A DNA stretch of 64,000 nucleotides from Larix kaempferi (Eukaryota > Streptophyta > Pinopsida > Pinales > Pinaceae), in the NCBI GenBank assembly GCA_027924585.1, contig BSBM01000904.1, positions 21,723,001-21,787,000 of the forward strand. The letters are read 5' to 3'. Made by a program: the position numbers and the translations under genes. Of this stretch, positions 55,241 to 64,000 are shown piece after piece; position 1 is the stretch's first letter, and each line of letters begins with the position of its first letter. The notes under the pieces were generated by a model that was not told the DNA's origin, did no database searches, and saw only the letters and a list, made by a program, of their open reading frames with translations.

Positions 55241-56849
55241 AGGAAAATGGATGAAATGTTGTATACCCATTTGGTCTAGATGTAGATTGAATTCAAATAC
55301 ATGGCAATGGAGATACCAATGTTGTCTTGTCGTGAGAGGGAGGTAGAGGATGTTTGGTCAGAGAATGATTACTTTCTATGGATCGGAGCCCATAGAAAAT
55401 GTAAATGTTAGGGAACAACTTTATTTAAGAGTAGATTTATTTATAATTTTGGATGAATGACTACGTTTTTGGGATTAGAGCCATAGAAAAGTTATAGAAC
55501 CACAGCAAGTAGCATATTTCTTTTAAATGTTAATTTTTTTTTTTTTTAAATTGGTTAAATGAATTTCACATAAAATAGTTTATTTCAAAAATATGTGGTT
55601 AAATGAATATTTGTTTTGAATTGGTGAATCTGTCGAGAAAATTATGAAAAATTAATTAAATGGCAGAAAACACTCTTGAAACTGCCTTTTAAAAGTGGAG
55701 ATATTGCGATGGAGACTAAAAACTTCATTTATGGCAATAAATTGAGGATGGAAACGCAACAAGTAACAGTGATCCATCATAAAAAACATTCTAATGAATG
55801 ATGTCTTTCATTTGACATACTAAGAAATCTGGGAAAACTTAAACACTATAGTTGTCTACTTTTTAAAATTTTGTATTAATTTCTAAAGATAACAAATATA
55901 ATATTTAATGACAATAATGACCAACATGTAAGAAACCAAGTCTTTTTTAAGGGAGCTGATTATTATACATTAATTATTGTGAATATTTATGGTCTGAATA
56001 ACTGATTCTACAAATATCTATTTTCACAGTTTTTCTTGTTGGAGTGATGGTAATCTTCACATGTGGTCATTCATGACTAGGCACTTTCTTTATTGTTTTC
56101 TTTGATTATGGGAAGTGTTGACCTAGAGAACACCTTTTTAGATTATTCTAGGTGCCCAAGGTTGAACTGGGCATTTATGAGGGCTCATAGCCTCTTCATA
56201 GAGGAAGTTGCCCCAACCTTGTGAGTTGTCTGCATATATACACAATACACTCATTTCATATTCTTTCACAAGTGATTGATTCTTAAAACCCTACAAGCAC
56301 TCGCATCTTATATTCAAGCTTCTTGCTATGTTACACTTGTTCTTAAGGTGTATGCCAATTTATAATCTGTTGGTGGCTTTGTTAATCCCCTCTTTATGTT
56401 TGTGATCTCAACATGGTATCATAGTGGGTGTGGACTTCCTTTTATTTATTCATCTTGTTTTTAGTATTGTTGCATGTTTGAAGGTTAGGGTTCTCAATGT
56501 TTTTTGGGAAATCACATTGCTTCCTATGGTTTCTAGTGAATTTTTGTTGTAGGTTTTAAAATTAGGGGTTTCAACATTTTATTAGAAAACACATAATTTG
56601 CGAGGATTAATAAGCATATACAATGACAAATTCAGATTCTCGTGCACACACTAAATGATAATAAATATTATACAATAAATAATGCACTATAATATAAAAA
56701 CATATTATATATATTATAATATTATTATTTAATAGTAATATATTATACAATGATACGATAAAATCTATTAATTTGTATATGATAAATCAATATGAAAATG
56801 AGATACGATGAGTTCACAATTTTTTGTTTTATAATACATTTTAATAATA
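55241..56849. other. Non-coding DNA
   Basis: AT-rich with no recognised gene. A TA-rich patch with repeated ATATTAT occurs at 56690-56780. Confidence 0.4.
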
Positions 56850-57569
56850 TTTTTTTTGAAAGAAAAATAATTTCATTCATAAAACAAAGTTACATTTTGT
56901 ATATTGTAGAACAATCTATGGTTCCTTGGAGAGAATTCTATATCATAAAAAACAAATTACATCATAACTCCATAATGGTCCAACAAATTACATCTATCAA
57001 ACACTATGCTTGAGAGATAAAAATATGACCACCTATTCTCTATCTTGTTTTTTTCACAAATATTCGTTAATTGCTCCTAAAATAAGCTTATATGCATCAT
57101 GAAATCATCCATAACTTAACCAGCTCATAATCAACATTATAGCACAAATCGACATAATATATGCTCCCAAAAACAACACCATGAGAGTAGTAAAAAAATA
57201 ATTGTGACAATATTTAGAGGGTGGGCCCTCCATAACCTCTTGCACATGTCACACACTTGGATCCAACTACAAACTTGCTTTGGAGAGGCCATTTTCTTCA
57301 TTTCTTTTTTTCTAAAGATGTTGAAAACCGATTTGAGTTACAAATAGATTATAACTTTGAATCTCATCAAATAAAGGCCCGAACACATAATTTTATAGAT
57401 TGCTAACACCGCTCATCCAATTAATCACTACCATAGACACCACAAATTTGAATTTTTCTTATCCATTTTTCAACTGAAAGCATAAAAAGAAACATACAAA
57501 ACATTAATTCAATGGAATTATTTATACCTTTTCCCAACCTAGCTATAAATTTTAATCACCTGAGAGTCA

Positions 57570-59220
57570 CCTAGATAAATAACCCCCACAAATAGGGGGG
57601 TCCCCTTGGAAAGCCCCATTGATATATGCCCAAGCTCCATTCTTGTCTATTAATATTAACCTTGAGGATTTTCTTTTTATGTTTGCTTGAAACTATGAAG
57701 AATGGACATACTCTACATTGCATGTTGAATAGGAGGAATATACTTGTCCTAAAAATACTTGCATTAAAAGCAAGAAAAATTCACCATGGTACAATCAATG
57801 GAAGAGATTTGAACATCTTCAAAGTAAGATTTGAGCACCAATTTTTAAAACTTTCCTCAAGAGAAACCCCCACCCAAACATCCTTTAGACACATGAGACA
57901 TTCCAACTCCTAGACTTGAACGACATATTCATAAGACATTAACAAATGGCTTATTGTCTTCTCATTCTCCTTAGAGAGGGAGCACCTGTTTGGGTCTTGT
58001 CTATTGCATCTATGCAATATCCTAAGTGAATGTTTTGTTTATGATGGCAAGTCACATAAAAATATAGCCCCGTGGGGTAGCTCAGTTGGTTGGAGCCTCT
58101 GGGACCAAGCCATAATGAGGTCGAGGTCGAGGGTTCATTTCTCTAGGTCCGCCGGGATTAGGCACCCAAGTTTGGTGTCGGGGATAGGATCCGAAATAGC
58201 CTAACAAGGTGAGGCCCCTTTGAGTGGGTCCCTTGGATTGCTTCTTCATGGATGTAGCGACCCGATCCTCGAGCTTGAATCACATTGAAAAAAAAGCCAC
58301 ATAAAAATATGATATTTTAATGAACATTTAAACTTCCATATAGCCTTCCACCACATATAGGTTCAACCACCCCATCATTATCACACAAAGGCCTATGTTC
58401 CACCCTAGATATATTCCTCTGCATGGATGTGACCAAATCAATTCATCATCTACATCATTGATCCTCACATGGCTTGATCTCAACTTAGTGATATAGATTT
58501 CCAAAATCCACTTCATCCCTTCCTCTTAAACCAAGCATGCAAGTAGGCTTGCATTCATGCTTCCAAACAATGGTAATCTTGGGACATGCTACCTAATTTA
58601 TGAAGAAAATTCCATTCCCACGAAGTTAATCAGATTTTCTGGTAACTTGTAACCTTCCCCACTACCAACTTGAGGATCGATTCAACAATTTTAACTCTTT
58701 GTCTATTTTGCACATTCCAAACAAGCTACTTTTCTATTAGAAAGGCTAAGATGATACCATTCCAAATAATACACATTACTGCAGTTTTTTGAAGGGTTCT
58801 TAATCCAACCTTCCACAATATCAGGCTCTATATATTTTTGAATTACTTCCTATGACCAAAAATATTTGCTAGATATCAACCTCCACACATATTTAACTAG
58901 GGATTTTCCAAACATAAGCCGATATGTTTTAATCCTCATCCTCCCAACTCTTTTAGAACAACAATTAAATGCCATTGAACCAATGTAATTCCCATTTTCT
59001 CTATGTTTATATCACACAACTTTGAAACTAATTCTCTTAATCCTTTCCAAACCCCCCTTAGGATTAAAAACTAATGACAACAAATAGACATGAATAGCTT
59101 CTAACATAGATTAGATTAGAATAAGCCTCCTCCCATTCAACAATCATCTATTACACCATATAGATAATGTCTTTTGACTTTATCAATAAGTCAACTCCAA
59201 TTCCTTTTCGCATAGTCATT
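57570..59220 (-). pseudogene. LINE ORF2 C-terminal half (thumb, zf-RVT, RNase H start)
   Basis: Shifting minus-strand frames give MRKGIGVDLLIKS, LERIKRISFKVV, then WRLISSKYFWS, YIEPDIVEGWIKNPSK, GSGEGYKLPENLINFVGM and DDELIWS (about 58450), phrases common in gymnosperm LINE ORF2. Beyond the SINE follow NRCSLCKENEKTISHLLMS (zf-RVT; Cys pair, then His) and WAYINGAFQGDPPICG (RNase H start, usually DGA-GNPG-G). Many stops and shifts. Confidence 0.75.
58066..58295 (+). mobile_element. tRNA-derived SINE with 17-bp target duplication
   Basis: The head starts AGCCCCGTGGGGTAGC. An internal RNA polymerase III A box TAGCTCAGTTGG (58078-58089) and B box GGGTTCATTTC (58131-58141) are spaced as in a tRNA. 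A tRNA-unrelated body follows, ending in A8 (58288-58295). Flanks AAGTCACATAAAAATAT (58049-58065) and AAGCCACATAAAAATAT (58294-58310) are a 17-bp duplication with one mismatch. It inserted into the zf-RVT part of a LINE. Confidence 0.9.
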
Positions 59221-59225
59221 ATGTA

Positions 59226-59660
59226 ATATAATATATAATATATTAATATATTAATTTGTAATAATAATTCTATATAATATATCAACATATTATTATCAAT
59301 ATATAATAATAATGGAAGTTTAAATTATTATTAATATATAATAATAATGGAAGCACAATAAACAAATGATAATAGTTGCTCTACAATAAATAATGGAAGT
59401 AGTAATAATATCAAATATTCCATATTTAGTGTTTCAAAAATATTTACCATATCCCAAGATGATCTCACCAAGATCTCAACTAAGGTGATGTGTATATGGT
59501 TAAATATCGTCAACTAGAAACATGACCCATAATCATGTTGGACTTTTAATAGTGCAACTCAATGATTATTGTTGATTCAATTCTTTGAAATTCTAGTAGT
59601 TATTGAATTTCCAATTCAACAAGAACTTTTCTTTTTTGGTCCATTTTAGCCTTAAATTTC
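59226..59660. repeat. AT-rich simple repeats
   Basis: TAATATA-type repeats, with ATATATAATAATAATGGAAG occurring twice near 59300 and 59333. No gene. Confidence 0.6.
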
Positions 59661-60379
59661 TTCCAATGTTTGATATGCATGGAAGTGTACTTCACAGATC
59701 TTGATTTTAGCTCTAAATTTCCTTTAATGTTTGATACACATATGCCAATGTGCTTTGTAGATTGTGTTGTACTAGATTTAGCAGATGATACTCTTCGTAT
59801 TGACTCTACCTTATTTGGGGATGTTTTTCATATCCCAAGGATTGATACTTTTATATTGGATATTGCAATGGGTGATGCTAGGCCTAGTCCTCAATGTCTG
59901 GTAGTGATCCATAGTGACTCTAACGAAGGCCCCTTGGCCATTTGTTTTTTAAGGGTGACCCATGTCAAATCCTTTGTTGTAGCTTACACTTACATCAACA
60001 TGATTTTTTTAACTATATTTTATTGATGATTCTATGGAAATTTCTCAGTTTATTTCAATAGATATTTTCTTACCACATTATGATGTCGGCTCATTTTGGG
60101 TGTACTTTTCATTGATGCTTTTGTCCCATTGATAATGTGCTCATTGGTGCTCCTTTAATTGACCATCATACTTTGGTGGCTCCTTGCAGGTCTTCGTCAG
60201 ATGCCCCCTTTGCTTGGTATTGAAATTGTGTTGGTAATTGTACTATGGTGTTTTGGGGAGGTTCTATCTTTAGATGGAATGCATTCAACATTTAGGGGTG
60301 GAGGTGTGATCTATTATTGTATGTTATTGGCCTCCTCTTAATATTCAGGGAGGATGTTGTACATATCATTGATGCTATG

Positions 60380-61235
60380 TTGATATGGGTATCCATAAAC
60401 CCTTTCACTTCTTTATTTTAGATATGATTGATCACTTACTTGAGTTGGATACAAACACCAACTCTTTCTTGGTGCTCAACCGCCACCACTCATGTTTGTA
60501 TTTGAGTTGGGTATTCATAAACCCACTCTCTTCTATAGTTTGGCCATGACCATTCTTTGCAAGGAGCTAGGTATTTATGAACCCACTCATATCTTGTATT
60601 GGAGCTTCCTTTTGAGTTGTGCTTCTGAGGAACATCTTTGTCAGGTATTCATACACACACATTCGCATTGTATTTTGGATCTTGTAGTGGTGTTCAAGCT
60701 CTCATATCATAGTCAATTTGTCTTCTTATTTGTACTCTTTCAAGTGTATCTGTGTTGGGTATTCATACGCCCACTTCCTTGTTTTTGAGCATTCCTAGTT
60801 GTGTTCAAGCTCTTTCTTGTATTTGGAGGTTGGTCTTCCCACTCTCATTTATGTTATTTCTGATCTTATTAGAGTTGGGTACTTCCATATTCTCCCTTGC
60901 AACGTGTTTCTTTTGACACCTCTTCAGAAGGGTAGTTTGTTGGCACTATTCTTCTAGTAGATGTGAAGTATGGTAGGGATGTGTCTTCCAACCCTCCATT
61001 GGATGCGTAGGCCAGTGATAGTTTTTTCCAATAGACAAGCAGTTCAATGATCACTTCATGGGCAACTCATAGTCAAGTCCTATTTCTTTTATTCAAGATA
61101 TTCCTTATAACACTTCTTTATTATATGGGTAGTTTAGTGTCATATCCTCCTAGATGACACATAGTCTAATGGTAGCATTGTTTCAACATATTATTGAGTT
61201 GAATTTTGTATTTGGTTGGGTCATCATGGACCCAC
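60380..61235. repeat. Degenerate repeats of a GTTGGGTATTCATA-CCCACT motif
   Basis: The motif GAGTTGGGTATTCATAAACC, with CACT following, recurs with variation at about 60385, 60455, 60510, 60567, 60648, 60757, 60875 and 61215, spaced roughly 60-120 bp except for one longer gap. TGTGTTCAAGCTCT also recurs between copies. No coding frame; plus-strand frames of 60-118 codons here and just upstream (59670-60341) resemble no protein. Confidence 0.6.
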
Positions 61236-64000
61236 TCTTCTTCCAACTTTTTATTTCTTATATTCATTCTCCTTAGGGAAATCCAACCACTTAAAGATTA
61301 AGTTACACACAAATGGAGGGACCATGAGTTTTTTTACAAAAAAGTGAAAAACAATCAAATTAGAGGTTAATTTTGAGTATTTTCCTCAAACTTGTTCCTT
61401 TGATTGTCTCCCATATCTTAATCTTGAGACAATTTCCTTCATTTCCTTTTGCAATTTGAAGATTCTCTTGAACTAAATCACCACCTTCCCATGAATTAAT
61501 TTTTCCATAATTATATGTGGTGATCCATTTACATCCTTTAGAAAAACAAATCTAATACTAATATAAAATGTAATTGCTCAAACTACAACTATCATGACCC
61601 ACCAATGCAAATCTTATATCATTTGTTTGATTTACTTGTTCATCTATGTTTAATATTCTACTATGAATTAAATATTATCGTTAATTCAATGAAAATAACT
61701 TAGTGCAACAAGCATTAATCACATAAAATAGTCAAACATAAATAATTATCCCAAAGAAACCCAAGGTGGGAAGGTTCCATCTCAATATGGCTTACTTGTC
61801 TCTTTATTAAATCTCACATAAACATATCACAAAGGGGATCTCGAAGAGCTTCTAAACCATGTAAATGCCTCAAATTTTATAGTGTGATTCATTCTCTTCT
61901 CCAATACAATAACCTTTACCAAAATCTCAACTTCAATGAAACCACATTTTGGTGCCAATTACCTTGAAACCTAATGTCTCTACTAGTGCTATTCCGAATA
62001 AAAAACCCTCTTAACTTGTTATTTCTTGCATTTGTTTCCCAGAGGGAAAGCCAAAGCCAACCACTTTAAAGAGTAACTTACACTTACGTCATAATTATGA
62101 AGCTTCATATTGGCTTCATATTACAACCCTTAATAGTGTCTTGATGGAACCTCTCCACTGGTTACCATAGTGTTGACATGGGACATAGGGCACACATTCT
62201 TCCCATTTCGATATAAGGGAAATAATTGTTTGACTATTTAAGCCCTCCCCTCGTCTTTTTTCTAGCGTGGGTTACCTTGGAGATTAAATTAGTGCATGTG
62301 TTACCTTTTTGTATGCCACGTATCAAATGATGGGGATTGGAGCATCGGGTTCGGAGATGCTTTGTGTCACTAAACATGAGCTTGGCACAAGTATTGTAAG
62401 CAAACTTAGTCTCGGTTTATGTGGAAATCATTCTTTGTTGAAATTACACAATTAAAGTGTAACAAGATTTTTGAAGACAAAACAATAAAAAAAATTTGAA
62501 TTTTAAATAATGAAAAGTTACTATTTAACCAACTAAATCTCCTAAAGATCAAAATAATATGATCTTTAGACAACTCCTAAACCTTTATTATAAATACTTA
62601 ATTTAATAAAAAATGTTATCAAAATTGTCTAAATTTGTAATTATTTATTTGATTTTTTAATTGCATACCCATAAAAGTCATACCTATTTAATATTTTCAT
62701 TATTATGTTAGCAAGAGGATATCACATCTAATAATTACTTCAACATGGAAATGTCAATGGCATTATGATGTTCTGGTATAATAGTTATGTCCTAAGGGGA
62801 AAAACTCTTCATGTCGGCATAAGTCTGGCTTTTAATTATTAATTGTACATAACAATAATGGTTGTAGATACAATTATTTTAATGGACATATAATTGTAAT
62901 TTAAAATAATATATTTATAAAGTTTCGATTAATTTAAAATCATTTAAATTAAAAATAATAGGATATGAAAAAGTTATAAAAGAGTTTACATAAAATTAAT
63001 TTAATTTATATAAAATTACAATTAATTTTATTAAAATAATTTAGTAATTATGATAAGTATAGTTAAAATAAAAATAAAATATTTTGATGATAATTATAAT
63101 TTATTTTTTATGTATGTAAAGGAGGATAATAGTTTATCTTACACAACTACTCACATTAGATTTAATTGTTTTATTAATAATAAATATTTGATATTTGAAT
63201 TCAAGTGATGGGAGGAAGACAATTTCTCCTCTCTGCCATTTAAATAGATACACTTGATGATTTAATTTTATTATCATTTAAAAAATTATTTTATTTAATA
63301 TTGAAGTTATTAAAAATTTATTTAATTTTATGATAGTAAATATTTAGCTTAAATCATTTGAATATAACACAATTTATATAAACAAATTTATTAAAAAATA
63401 TTATTAAAAAAACATTTTGTAATTTTCATACATTATTTAATAAAAAACTTTTGTCAAAGACATAGACTTAGTGAGTGCGATGAAAATAATATAAAATTAT
63501 AACTCATCATATCACTACATTAATTTATATGTATTTTGAAGTATTGAGTCAGGGTGGTTGAGATTTGACGATCCTTTTTGGTAAGATTATGTACATTATA
63601 TTATTTTGAAAGATAAAATCATAAATGAGTCTTTTTCAAGTTGCATCATAAAAATCAATTGGGTAGCTTGCCCCAGAGGGAAACTGGGCCATCCCTCCAT
63701 CCAAGTTCAAAGTTTAATCACTAACCAATGCTACCAAAACATTATATATATGCAACTAACCGGATAGACAAGAAGGAACAACCAACCAACCAAACCAAAC
63801 CAACTATCAATCGATATTAAGACCATAACAGCTAGACCAAGCCCTAGACCACTAGATGTCATCGAAGATAGTAACAATTGACACCTTGGTTTCCGACTGT
63901 TAATTTCCTTATGGGGGCATCAGATCCCTTGGATTTCCTTGTGGTAAGTTGAGCCATCACATTGATCCTTGAGATGAGTAGCAACAACGGTCATCCAAGA
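61236..64000. other. AT-rich terminal region without a recognised gene
   Basis: No frame, RNA gene or named repeat recognised. Two similar phrases, CCCAGAGGGAAA (62037) and CCCCAGAGGGAAACTGGGCC (63670), and a CCAACCAA/ACCAAACC run near 63781-63805 stand out slightly. Confidence 0.4.

Larger units (their letters stand above)
56850..59225 (-). mobile_element. L1-type LINE, 3' half, minus strand
   Basis: On the minus strand the order is reverse-transcriptase thumb (about 59220-58920), a linker typical of plant LINEs, zf-RVT (about 58020-57880), RNase H start (about 57620-57580), a 3' untranslated part, and TTTTCTTTCAAAAAAAA at about 56870-56850, which looks like the poly(A) end. A SINE interrupts it at 58066-58295. 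It is 5'-truncated at about 59225, where an AT-rich repeat begins. Confidence 0.75.

Noticed and set aside
58066-58141. A functional tRNA gene
   Set aside because: The A and B boxes are tRNA-like, but the sequence does not close into a cloverleaf with a matching acceptor stem. It is followed by an unrelated body, a poly(A) tail and a target duplication, so it is a SINE head.
59670-60026. A 118-codon plus-strand frame as gene
   Set aside because: No recognised domain, short, and next to degenerate repeats; similar phrases repeat locally at DNA level.

Overview
The window looks like nuclear DNA from a gymnosperm, most likely a conifer. It holds one host gene with very long, transposon-filled introns (one of about 23 kb), LTR retrotransposons, LINEs with a DUF4283/zinc-knuckle ORF1, and hAT DNA transposons. 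No prokaryotic signal is visible. The species call is an inference; a cycad or Ginkgo is not excluded.

Host gene: 19 plus-strand exons between 11650 and 52466 encode the last ~1,090 residues of a kinesin-like calmodulin-binding protein (KCBP, kinesin-14 family; Arabidopsis ZWICHEL). The domain order is end of MyTH4, FERM, coiled coil, C-terminal motor, calmodulin-binding tail. All 18 internal junctions are GT-AG and preserve the reading frame. The first ~200 residues were not found in the 11.6 kb upstream and probably lie on exons outside the window.

1-10.1 kb, upstream: a solo LTR (541-1817) with a perfect 5-bp target duplication; a decayed hAT element (about 2244-5762) with a broken BED/DUF659 transposase; and a minus-strand LINE relic (about 5763-10112). 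The LINE's ORF1 is split by a hAT element (7218-9482), which itself holds a second, smaller hAT element (7427-8441).

Introns: intron 1 (11978-15819) holds a degenerate ~200-bp tandem array and a copia RT/RNase H relic. Intron 11 (19477-22607) is almost entirely one minus-strand, internally deleted copia element. Intron 15 (23998-28296) holds hairpin-forming short elements and a worn BED-finger fragment. Intron 17 (28907-51904) is a nest: copia-type LTRs and gag enclose a 13.6-kb LTR retrotransposon without visible pol genes (30706-44265). One LTR of that element is split by a 2.6-kb hAT element (41273-43914) with a perfect 8-bp target duplication. Further along the intron come another copia LTR (47038-47290) and a 4.1-kb element with GCAC-GAGAG-type inverted ends (47300-51447).

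Downstream of the gene (52467-64000): several local tandem duplications; a minus-strand LINE 3' half (about 56850-59225) interrupted by a tRNA-derived SINE (58066-58295) with a 17-bp target duplication; a degenerate repeat region (60380-61235); and AT-rich DNA with no recognised gene.

The best candidate for something undescribed is the 30.7-44.3 kb element. It has LTRs, a primer-binding site, a polypurine tract and a conserved-looking hairpin, yet no recognisable gag-pol. In its place are a 573-codon acidic frame broken only by two TAG codons and a 534-codon frame built on internal tandem repeats.
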